Below, piece by piece: positions 1-5,286 of a stretch of 6,108 nucleotides of DNA. The first letter of the stretch is position 1; each line of letters opens with the position of its first letter. Under the pieces are notes generated by a model. It searched no databases, was not told where the DNA came from, and worked only from the letters and a program-made list of their open reading frames with translations. Source of the stretch: an uncultured Clostridium sp. (GTDB lineage: Bacteria > Bacillota > Clostridia > Lachnospirales > Anaerotignaceae); contig CAMXTM010000130.1 of NCBI GenBank assembly GCA_947246775.1, forward strand, positions 1 through 6,108, given 5' to 3'. Both the position numbers and the translations under genes were made by a program.

Positions 1-405
1 AACTACAACTGTACTATACTAGATGTTGCCAAAGTCGTCATCGGCGACAACTGCCAAATCGCTCCAAATGTTTCTATCTATACGGCTGGACACCCCATTC
101 ACCCCGTTACACGCAACTCTGGCTACGAATACGGCAAAGAAATTACGATTGGTGACAACGTTTGGCTAGGCGGCAACACTGTAATTTGTCCTAATGTACA
201 CATTGGCAGCAATACTGTAATTGGTGCAGGCAGCGTTGTCACAAAGGATATTCCTGAATGGTGTTTTGCGGCGGGCAATCCTTGTCGTGTCATTCGCAAA
301 ATTACAGAGGACGACAAAAGAAAACTATTCCATGACGAACAAATTGATGACGAGGCTTGGAATGATATTGTAAACAGAATGGATTTTTTAGATAAGGAGG
401 GCTAA
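1..405 (+). CDS. Maltose O-acetyltransferase-like sugar acetyltransferase (5' partial)
   Basis: Frame 1 is open from the first base to a TAA at 403-405, giving 134 C-terminal residues; the start lies outside the window. The protein is a left-handed beta-helix (hexapeptide repeat) acyltransferase: imperfect hexapeptides such as VVIGDN, ITIGDN, VHIGSN and VIGAGS run through residues 12-80. The family's catalytic histidine is visible in TAGHP (residue 31), and the typical end AAGNPCRVIRKI follows at 90-101. Maa, LacA and NodL proteins are about 185-205 residues, so roughly 50-70 residues (the N-terminal Mac domain) are missing. The family transfers acetyl from acetyl-CoA to a sugar hydroxyl in the cytoplasm; the acceptor cannot be read from the sequence. 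Codons in the first 250 bases end in C more often than in the next gene. It abuts the hisJ-like gene without a gap, so the two are probably one operon. Confidence 0.9.
   Translation, partial: NYNCTILDVAKVVIGDNCQIAPNVSIYTAGHPIHPVTRNSGYEYGKEITIGDNVWLGGNTVICPNVHIGSNTVIGAGSVVTKDIPEWCFAAGNPCRVIRKITEDDKRKLFHDEQIDDEAWNDIVNRMDFLDKEG
394..400 (+). promoter_or_regulatory. Shine-Dalgarno of the hisJ-like gene, inside the upstream CDS
   Basis: AAGGAGG lies within the last codons of the acetyltransferase, whose TAA (403-405) is followed at once by two consecutive ATG codons (406 and 409). Spacing is 5 nt to the first ATG and 8 nt to the second. Either could initiate; the second has the more usual spacing. 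The arrangement suggests translational coupling. Confidence 0.75.
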
Positions 406-1239
406 ATGATGTTCGCAGATTATCATGTACATAGTGCTTTTAGTGATGACTCCACCTATAATATGGAAGATGTCATAAAAGATGCGATTGCGATGCAGTT
501 AGAAGAAATTTGTTTTACAGAACACGTTGACTATGGCATAAAATATGACTGGGATTCTGGGTATACTATCCCCTATCGCAATGGTGAGCCTATCGCCAAT
601 GCAGATTATAAAAAATATGTGCCAACACTACAGCAATTACAGCAAAAATATGCTTCTGAAATTGCTGTAAAATTAGGTTTGGAATTTGGTATGCAGTCTC
701 ACACAATCCCTCAATATGAAGCCCTTTTTCAAAAATATCCCTTTGATTTTATTATCTTGTCAATCCATGAAGTGGACAATAAAGAATTTTGGACGCAGGA
801 CTTTCAAAGAGGTAAGACGCAAAAAGAATACAACGAGCGCTATTATCAGGAAATGCTGGATATAGTCAAAAATTACAAAAACTATAGCGTGCTTGGTCAC
901 ATGGATTCTATTACAAGATACGATAAACAAGGTGTATACCCTTTTGAAAAGATAAAACCAATTATTACAGAAATCCTTAAAATTGTGATTGCAGATGGCA
1001 AAGGCATCGAATTTAATACTTCTTATCATAGGTATGGACTAAAGGACACAACGCCTTGTATGGAAATATTAAAGCTGTATCGTGAACTTGGCGGAAAAAT
1101 GATTACTATTGGAAGCGATAGCCATAAACCAGAGCATTTAGGCGCTTTTATTACAGAAGCAAAAACCATACTAAAAGAGCTTGGTTTTGACTCCTTTTGT
1201 ACCTATGAAAAGATGCAACCTATTTTTCACAAATTATAA
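406..1239 (+). CDS. hisJ: PHP-family histidinol-phosphatase, HisJ type
   Basis: A 277-residue protein, close to the usual HisJ length (about 260-280). PHP-domain metal ligands appear in order: HVH at residues 7-9 within DYHVHSAFSDDS, TEH at 38-40, the Glu of GLEFG at 93, His121 in SIHEVDN, His165 in LGHMD, and D238/H240 in GSDSH. HisJ-type enzymes hydrolyse L-histidinol phosphate to histidinol and phosphate (penultimate part of histidine synthesis) in the cytoplasm, using a metal cluster. No his genes are nearby; the partner is a sugar acetyltransferase directly upstream with zero spacing, so another phosphoester substrate is possible. Start: ATG 406 is given, but ATG 409 (protein beginning MFADYHVHS) has better spacing from the AAGGAGG. 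A terminator hairpin begins 12 bases after the stop. The family call is firm; the exact substrate is inferred. Confidence 0.87.
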   Translation: MMFADYHVHSAFSDDSTYNMEDVIKDAIAMQLEEICFTEHVDYGIKYDWDSGYTIPYRNGEPIANADYKKYVPTLQQLQQKYASEIAVKLGLEFGMQSHTIPQYEALFQKYPFDFIILSIHEVDNKEFWTQDFQRGKTQKEYNERYYQEMLDIVKNYKNYSVLGHMDSITRYDKQGVYPFEKIKPIITEILKIVIADGKGIEFNTSYHRYGLKDTTPCMEILKLYRELGGKMITIGSDSHKPEHLGAFITEAKTILKELGFDSFCTYEKMQPIFHKL

Positions 1240-1250
1240 AGTATATTATA

Positions 1251-1296
1251 AAAGCAGTCAAAAATAAGATTTTTGGCTGCTTTATCTTTATTTTTT
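1251..1296 (+). terminator. Rho-independent terminator after hisJ
   Basis: AAAGCAGTCAAAAA (1251-1264) pairs with TTTTTGGCTGCTTT (1270-1283): 14 pairs with one G-T wobble around a 5-nt loop. A T-rich tail runs to about 1296. It sits between convergent genes. Read on the minus strand the same stem is followed by TTTTATAATA, a weaker tail, so it may also stop transcription of the EIIC gene ending at 1323. Confidence 0.85.
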
Positions 1297-1322
1297 ATGT
1301 ATTTACAAAAAATTTTTTTATA

Positions 1323-2414
1323 TTATGAAAGTTTCATATCTCCTGTTTTAACCCAGCCTATTTTTTTAAGTACCATGTTAATCACTGGACATAGCACCGC
1401 AGGCAACAAAAATGACACCATAAACAATCCTAGCCAGTCCTGCATGGTAATTGCTGTTTTAAGTCCTTGCGCCATATCATTTACCCAGCCAGTATAAACG
1501 CCGATTTGTCCCACAAAGCCACAAGTACCCATGCCTGACGATACTGCTGTTCCATTCATTTCCATATGAAATAGACAGGTTGCGATTGGGCCTGTAATCG
1601 CTGAAGTAAGAATTGGTGCTATCCATATTTTCGGATTTTTAATAATGTTGCCCATTTGTAGCATAGATGTGCCGATTCCTTGTGACACTAAGCCGCCAAA
1701 TTTGTTTTCTGGAAAAGACATTACCGCAAAGCCTACCATTTGGGCGCAACAACCTGCCACCGCTGCGCCACCAGCTAAGCCTGTTAAACCAAATGCCGCA
1801 CAAATTGCTGCGGAAGAAATGGGCAGTGTTAAAGCAATGCCCATTAGCACAGAAACTACAATACCCATTAAAAATGGCTGCAAATTGGTAGCAAGCATAA
1901 TCAGCTCGCCTACTTTTAGGGCAATTTTTCCTAATGTTGGCGCTAACAACGCAGAGACTAAAATACCTACACCGATTGTTACAAGTGGTGTTACTAAAAT
2001 GTCTACTTTGGTTTCTTTTGATACCGCTTTGCCAAATTCCGAGGCGATGACTGCAATAAAATATACGGCAAGAGGGCCGCCTGCTCCTCCTAGTGCATTT
2101 GCTGCAAAACCTACTGTAATCAATGAAAATAATACTAATGGTGGACAGTGCAAGGCATAGCCGATTGCTGCTGCCATCGCTGGGCCACTCATAGCGGACG
2201 CTAAGCCCCCTACTGTATAATCTATGCCACTTACCGTTGCAATGGTAGCGCTAAGAAAAGGAATACCCATATGTGTGCCTAATGTGTTTAAAATTGTTCC
2301 GATTAGCAACGAACAAAATAATCCTTGTGCCATAGCACTTAGTGCATCAATACCATACCTTTTTACAGAAATCACAATGTCTTTTTTGTTTAGAAATTCT
2401 TTTAACTTTTCCAT
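1323..2414 (-). CDS. PfoR-like / PTS EIIC-type membrane protein
   Basis: A 363-residue polytopic membrane protein, rich in Gly, Ala, Leu and Ile, with about eight to ten hydrophobic segments (for example residues 27-45, 92-106, 115-127, 141-158, 181-198, 202-232, 263-284 and 326-349). I recognise it as the EIIC-like family that includes PfoR, a Clostridium perfringens protein described as a regulator of perfringolysin O (COG3641, Pfam PTS_EIIC_2). Supporting stretches are LPISSAAICAAFGLTGLAGG (198-216), FGGLVSQGIGTSMLQMGN (239-256) and FHMEMNGTAVSSGMGTCGF (282-300). Length is normal for the family. There is no EIIA or EIIB domain and none is encoded nearby, so phosphotransfer-coupled transport is unproven; the ligand is unknown. 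Start is well supported: AAGGAG at 2427-2422 sits 7 nt from the ATG. It has its own promoter with an overlapping palindrome and converges on hisJ. Sugar transporter versus sensor/regulator cannot be decided here. Confidence 0.85.
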   Translation of the reverse strand: MEKLKEFLNKKDIVISVKRYGIDALSAMAQGLFCSLLIGTILNTLGTHMGIPFLSATIATVSGIDYTVGGLASAMSGPAMAAAIGYALHCPPLVLFSLITVGFAANALGGAGGPLAVYFIAVIASEFGKAVSKETKVDILVTPLVTIGVGILVSALLAPTLGKIALKVGELIMLATNLQPFLMGIVVSVLMGIALTLPISSAAICAAFGLTGLAGGAAVAGCCAQMVGFAVMSFPENKFGGLVSQGIGTSMLQMGNIIKNPKIWIAPILTSAITGPIATCLFHMEMNGTAVSSGMGTCGFVGQIGVYTGWVNDMAQGLKTAITMQDWLGLFMVSFLLPAVLCPVINMVLKKIGWVKTGDMKLS

Positions 2415-2448
2415 GTTTTTGCTCCTTTTTTATTTTTTGTAAAGCACG

Positions 2449-2473
2449 AACTATAAATATAGTGTTTATAGTT
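2449..2473. promoter_or_regulatory. Palindrome, candidate operator of the EIIC gene
   Basis: AACTATAAA (2449-2457) and TTTATAGTT (2465-2473) form a perfect 9-bp inverted repeat around a 7-nt centre. It overlaps the candidate -10 box (2475-2470) and covers the expected transcription start, a typical repressor position. It could also fold as a weak A/T-only hairpin at the 5' end of the transcript. Binding by a regulator is inferred from position and symmetry only. Confidence 0.45.
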
Positions 2474-2498
2474 TACGATATATTTAGTGAATAGTCAA
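2470..2498 (-). promoter_or_regulatory. Candidate sigma-A promoter of the EIIC gene
   Basis: On the minus strand TTGACT (2498-2493; 5/6 match to TTGACA) is followed after 17 nt by TAAACT (2475-2470; 4/6 match to TATAAT). Transcription would start near 2463, giving a leader of about 50 nt. It lies downstream of the apbE stop (2546), so the EIIC gene can be expressed separately. No GC-rich terminator separates apbE from it, so read-through is also possible. Confidence 0.55.
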
Positions 2499-2545
2499 TA
2501 GTTTTATTGTATTTTTTTCTAAACAAATAGTAATTTACTGTAATA

Positions 2546-3580
2546 TTATTTTTGTATCGTATAAATGCGATATCCTGCCTTTTCGTCTAATTCAAATGAT
2601 GCTGCAATATCTTCTGTAACATAAATTTCTTTTTTATCTGTAATAAAGATTGCTGCAAAATCATCGGAATTGCGCCACAATTCGCTGCCTTTTTCTAAGC
2701 CCATTATCATAAGAGAAGTGGAAAGTGCATCTGCCATTGTGCCATTTTCGCTGACAATCGTAACCGAAAGTAAGCCTGTTTCTGCTGGTTTTCCTGTTTT
2801 TGTGTCAATAATATGGTGGTATCGTTTGCCGTCCTGCTCAAAAAAACGCTGATATACGCCCGATGTAATGACTGAACAATTTTCTACCTTTAATATGCCT
2901 GCAAATCCCTCTGTATTTAAGGGGTCTTGGATTGCTACTCTCCATTTTGAACCGTCTGCCCGTTTTCCAATGGCAGAAACATTGCCTCCTAGTGAAATAA
3001 CCGCTGATGTCACATTATTTTGTTTTAAGATTTCATTCACTCTGTCAGAAGCATAACCTTTTGCAATGCCGCCCAAATCAATCGCCATGTCTTTTTGCTC
3101 CAAAAATACCGTCTTATTTTGCTCATCTAGTTGTAGTTTGTTTTGGTCTACTAACTGTAGTTTTTGCTGTATTTCTTCGTCAGTAGGCACTTTTTTGACT
3201 TCTTCCGTAAAGCCCCATGCTTTGACAACGGGTGCAATCGTAATATCAAAAGCGTCTTCTGTCATTATGTTGTATTGCTTTGCCTTTTTGATTAAATCAA
3301 AGGTTGTTTCTGATATGGCTACAGGTTGCTCCCCCGCAGATTGGTTGATGGCATAGACTTCGCTTTTTTCGATGGTGCTGGAAAGTAGTTGCTCTAAATG
3401 GTTTATCTCTTTTTCTGCCGCTAAAAGGGCTTGCTGTCCGTTTTCACCTGACGCCTTTAGGTCAATAAACGTATCCATTGCAAATATTTGTATTTGCGCC
3501 ATATCTTGACTGCTATTTGTCTGCTGGCAGCCACAAAACATACTACAGATACACAGCAAGGTTAAAATTGCTTTTTTCAT
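2546..3580 (-). CDS. apbE: FAD:protein FMN transferase, ApbE family lipoprotein
   Basis: A 344-residue protein of typical ApbE length. Residues 1-18 form a signal peptide (KK, hydrophobic core, then FCGC), so Cys18 is the likely lipidated residue; Phe at -3 is slightly off the usual lipobox. Family motifs in order: MDTFIDL (35-41), FDITIAPVVKAWGF (111-124), DLGGIAKGYASDR (168-180), SLGGNVSAIG (196-205), SGVYQRFF (240-247), HHIIDTKTGKP (255-265) and MADALSTSLMIMG (282-294), whose Asp and Thr are the expected Mg2+ ligands. ApbE moves FMN from FAD onto a Thr/Ser of target proteins such as RnfG/RnfD, NqrB/NqrC or FMN-binding-domain proteins on the outer face of the membrane. No target is encoded here. 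Start: AAGGAG (3596-3591) lies 10 nt before the ATG. A terminator-like hairpin touches that ribosome-binding site, and I see no clear promoter, so expression may depend on read-through from lysA. Confidence 0.93.
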   Translation of the reverse strand: MKKAILTLLCICSMFCGCQQTNSSQDMAQIQIFAMDTFIDLKASGENGQQALLAAEKEINHLEQLLSSTIEKSEVYAINQSAGEQPVAISETTFDLIKKAKQYNIMTEDAFDITIAPVVKAWGFTEEVKKVPTDEEIQQKLQLVDQNKLQLDEQNKTVFLEQKDMAIDLGGIAKGYASDRVNEILKQNNVTSAVISLGGNVSAIGKRADGSKWRVAIQDPLNTEGFAGILKVENCSVITSGVYQRFFEQDGKRYHHIIDTKTGKPAETGLLSVTIVSENGTMADALSTSLMIMGLEKGSELWRNSDDFAAIFITDKKEIYVTEDIAASFELDEKAGYRIYTIQK

Positions 3581-3596
3581 ATAGAATACACTCCTT

Positions 3597-3623
3597 AAAA
3601 ATAGAAAGACCTAAAGGACTTTC
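3597..3623 (-). terminator. Terminator-like hairpin directly before the apbE RBS
   Basis: Reading the minus strand, GAAAGTCC (3623-3616), loop TTTA and GGTCTTTC (3611-3604) form a stem of seven pairs with one T-T mismatch, followed by TATTTTT (3603-3597). The apbE AAGGAG starts at the next base. The stem is weak, so this may be an inefficient terminator or attenuator, or merely the end of the repeat element. Function is inferred. Confidence 0.4.
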
Positions 3624-3818
3624 CAAATCATCAAAACCTTGAGGGCTTTGCCCTCAAACTCCTACAAGCCTTTGAAAAGGCTTGACCGAAACTTTTAACA
3701 AAGAAACTTCGTTGCACTACGTTTCTTTAAAAAATATTATTTTTTAAAAAAGTTTCTAATTTGGACGGAGTCCACAAAAAGGTCTTTATTGACATCTGGA
3801 AAGACCGAAAGGTCTTTT
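3604..3818. repeat. Multi-hairpin non-coding repeat element with inverted termini
   Basis: This about 215-bp stretch fills most of the lysA-apbE gap and holds no convincing ORF. Its ends are imperfect 22-bp inverted repeats (3604-3625 versus 3797-3818; 17 of 22 match by eye), each a hairpin on its own. Between them lie further inverted repeats: TTGAGGGC/GCCCTCAA (3639-3657), CAAGCCTT/AAGGCTTG (3665-3684), AAAGAAAC/GTTTCTTT (3700-3728), the A/T-only TTAAAAAATA/TATTTTTTAA (3727-3747), TGGAC/GTCCA (3762-3774) and AAAGACC/GGTCTTT (3800-3817). GGTCTTT also occurs at 3781-3787, so AAAGACC at 3605-3611 has alternative distant partners. No clear target-site duplication is visible. The pattern resembles dispersed structured repeats I know from clostridial intergenic regions. 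Only one copy is in this window, so its repeat status is inferred. Confidence 0.6.
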
Positions 3819-3830
3819 GTCTTTTTTATT
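3800..3830 (+). terminator. Plus-strand terminator-like hairpin at the repeat end
   Basis: AAAGACC, a GAAA tetraloop and GGTCTTT (3800-3817) are followed on the plus strand by TGTCTTTTTTATT. This has the form of a rho-independent terminator facing the lysA 3' end, yet no plus-strand gene lies upstream. Read on the minus strand, the hairpin follows the lysA stop by about 20 bases but lacks a U tract (CCAGATG follows). It may block antisense transcription into lysA or simply be a repeat terminus. Confidence 0.4.
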
Positions 3831-3837
3831 TCCTTTA

Positions 3838-5097
3838 TTATTTTTTAAATAAGTTCATAAAGTCAAAGGTGGCAAAATAGTCTTCTGGTGTTTCTGCACG
3901 CCGAATTAACTGGCTTGTACCATCTTCTTTTAAAAGAATTTCTGCGGAACGCAATTTACCATTGTAGTTGTATCCCATAGAAAAACCATGCGCTCCTGCA
4001 TCATGTATTACAAGGATATCGCCCATGTCGATTTTAGGAAGCATACGCTCTATTGCAAATTTGTCATTATTTTCACAAAGTCCGCCTGTTACATCATATT
4101 TGTGGTCACAAGGGGCATTTTCCTTGCCTAATACGGTAATATGATGATAAGCGCCGTACATTGCAGGACGCATTAAATTTGCAGCACAAGCATCTAATCC
4201 AATATATTCTCTATAAGTATGTTTTTCATGAATTGCGGTAGAAACAAGGCAACCATAAGGCGCTAGCATAAATCTTCCCATTTCTGTAAAGATGGCAACA
4301 TCGCCCATGCCAGCAGGTACTAAGATTTCTTCGTATACTTTTCTGACTCCCTCACCGATTGCCATAATGTCGTTTGGCTCTTGGTCTGGACGATAAGGCA
4401 CACCTACACCGCCAGAAAGATTGATAAAACGAATGTCTGCGCCTGTTTCTTGTTTTAACTCTACTGCTGTTTGAAATAGTATTTTCGCTAATTCGGGATA
4501 ATATTCATTTGCTACGGTATTACTTGCTAAAAAGGCATGAATACCGAAATGTTTTGCGCCTTTTTGCATGAGTTTTAAAAAGCCTTCTGTCATTTGCTCT
4601 CTGGTAAAGCCATATTTTGACTCACCTGGTGTATCCATAATGTCGTTGTTAATTTGGAATAGTCCACCTGGATTAAAACGACAGCTAATGGTTTCAGGAA
4701 TCCCAACTAAATTTTCCAAAAAATCAATATGTGTAAAATCATCTAAATTAATGGTCGCACCCAACTTATGAGCTAATATAAAGTCTTCCGCTGGTGTTAC
4801 ATTAGAAGAAAACATAATATCTGAACCTGTAATACCAACTGCTTCGCTCATCAGTAATTCAGTATAAGAGGAACAATCTGCACCACAGCCTTCTTCTTTT
4901 AAGATTTGAAGTATAGCAGGATTTGGTGTTGCTTTTACAGCAAAATATTCTTTAAAACCTTTGTTCCAAGAAAAAGCTTGCTTGACTTTTCTGGCATTTT
5001 CTCGTATTCCTTTTTCATCATAAAGATGAAATGGTGTAGGATACTTTTTGATGATTTCCTGTGCTTGTTCCTTTGTAATAAAAGGTAATTTTTTCAT
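3838..5097 (-). CDS. lysA: Diaminopimelate decarboxylase (LysA), clostridial variant
   Basis: A 419-residue PLP-dependent decarboxylase of fold type III (alanine-racemase-like barrel, about residues 28-280, then a C-terminal beta domain). Lys55 in EYFAVKATPNP is the expected PLP-binding lysine. His187 in GIHAFLASNT, the Gly-rich loop NLSGGVGVPYRP (226-237), TEMGRF (271-276), Cys341-Glu342 in GGLCENNDKFA and GYNYNGKLRSAE (375-386) match active-site motifs of the LysA group. Several are altered from the textbook forms (GLHxHIGS, EPGR, GPxCES), as in a LysA subfamily I recall from many Clostridia. The reaction is meso-diaminopimelate to L-lysine plus CO2, the last step of lysine synthesis, in the cytoplasm. 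No other lysine gene is present. Start ATG 5097 is preceded by AAGGAG (5116-5111) with a long 13-nt spacer; no in-frame start lies between them. It has a strong promoter, divergent from the kinase gene. A related amino-acid or polyamine precursor substrate is less likely but possible. Confidence 0.88.
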   Translation of the reverse strand: MKKLPFITKEQAQEIIKKYPTPFHLYDEKGIRENARKVKQAFSWNKGFKEYFAVKATPNPAILQILKEEGCGADCSSYTELLMSEAVGITGSDIMFSSNVTPAEDFILAHKLGATINLDDFTHIDFLENLVGIPETISCRFNPGGLFQINNDIMDTPGESKYGFTREQMTEGFLKLMQKGAKHFGIHAFLASNTVANEYYPELAKILFQTAVELKQETGADIRFINLSGGVGVPYRPDQEPNDIMAIGEGVRKVYEEILVPAGMGDVAIFTEMGRFMLAPYGCLVSTAIHEKHTYREYIGLDACAANLMRPAMYGAYHHITVLGKENAPCDHKYDVTGGLCENNDKFAIERMLPKIDMGDILVIHDAGAHGFSMGYNYNGKLRSAEILLKEDGTSQLIRRAETPEDYFATFDFMNLFKK

Positions 5098-5110
5098 TTT
5101 TCCACTTCCA

Positions 5111-5116
5111 CTCCTT
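5111..5116 (-). promoter_or_regulatory. Widely spaced Shine-Dalgarno of lysA
   Basis: AAGGAG on the minus strand is the only strong ribosome-binding match upstream of the lysA ATG, but 13 nt separate them, more than the usual 5-10. A weaker GTGGA lies closer to the ATG. The upstream triplets in frame contain no ATG, GTG or TTG between the AAGGAG and the ATG, so the start at 5097 stands. Confidence 0.5.
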
Positions 5117-5180
5117 CGTCATTGTGTAAAAACATGATACCTATTGTTTTTGTCGTATTTCCTAAAAAAATACACTACAA

Positions 5181-5209
5181 ATTATAGCAAAACTTTTTTT
5201 AATTTGCAA
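5181..5209 (-). promoter_or_regulatory. Sigma-A promoter of lysA with extended -10
   Basis: Minus strand: TTGCAA (5209-5204; 4/6 match), a 17-nt spacer ending in TGC, then a perfect TATAAT (5186-5181). The TG one base before the -10 makes it an extended -10 promoter. Transcription should begin near 5174, leaving about 77 nt of leader. That leader opens with a small hairpin, GTATTT/AAATAC (5173-5155), and is too short for a lysine riboswitch. Confidence 0.75.
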
Positions 5210-5220
5210 TCAAAAAGTTA

Positions 5221-5249
5221 TTTTCATTCTAATTGCTTTTCGGTATAAT
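5221..5249 (+). promoter_or_regulatory. Candidate sigma-A promoter of the kinase gene
   Basis: TTTTCA (5221-5226; 4/6 match) and a perfect TATAAT (5244-5249) are separated by 17 nt. Transcription would start near 5256, about 30 nt before the ATG at 5287. Its -35 lies 11 bp from the -35 of the lysA promoter, so the two are back to back. Confidence 0.65.
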
Positions 5250-5286
5250 TAAACTTGATAAAAAAAGATGAGAAAGGTGTAAGAAC

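Noticed and set aside
123..317. 64-codon minus-strand frame within the acetyltransferase
   Set aside because: It is antisense to well-matched hexapeptide repeats and no recognisable protein is encoded.
760..1029. 89-codon minus-strand frame within hisJ
   Set aside because: It is antisense to PHP-domain coding sequence; its hydrophobic, Phe-rich translation is what the complement of Lys/Glu/Asn-rich codons produces.
1645..2160. 171-codon open frame on the plus strand
   Set aside because: It is fully antisense to the EIIC gene, which has a clear family match, RBS and promoter. Its translation is rich in Pro, Ala and Thr with no recognisable domain.
2515..2545. Terminator after apbE
   Set aside because: Only a 5-bp A/T-rich dyad (AGTAA/TTACT) is present, with no GC-containing stem, so it was not called.
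3597..3634. Possible apbE promoter, TTGGAA-17-TATTTT on the minus strand
   Set aside because: Each box matches only 4/6, and transcription would begin within the Shine-Dalgarno sequence, leaving no usable ribosome-binding site.
3639..3774. CRISPR-like array of short repeats
   Set aside because: The inverted repeats differ in sequence from one another and are not regularly spaced direct repeats; no cas genes are present.
5098..5174. Lysine riboswitch in the lysA leader
   Set aside because: The leader is about 77 nt, far shorter than the roughly 170-nt aptamer, and the characteristic multi-helix core is absent.
5204..5236. GCAAT/ATTGC inverted repeat between the divergent promoters
   Set aside because: There are only five matching bases with a gap of over 20 nt in A/T-rich DNA, and no further symmetry.
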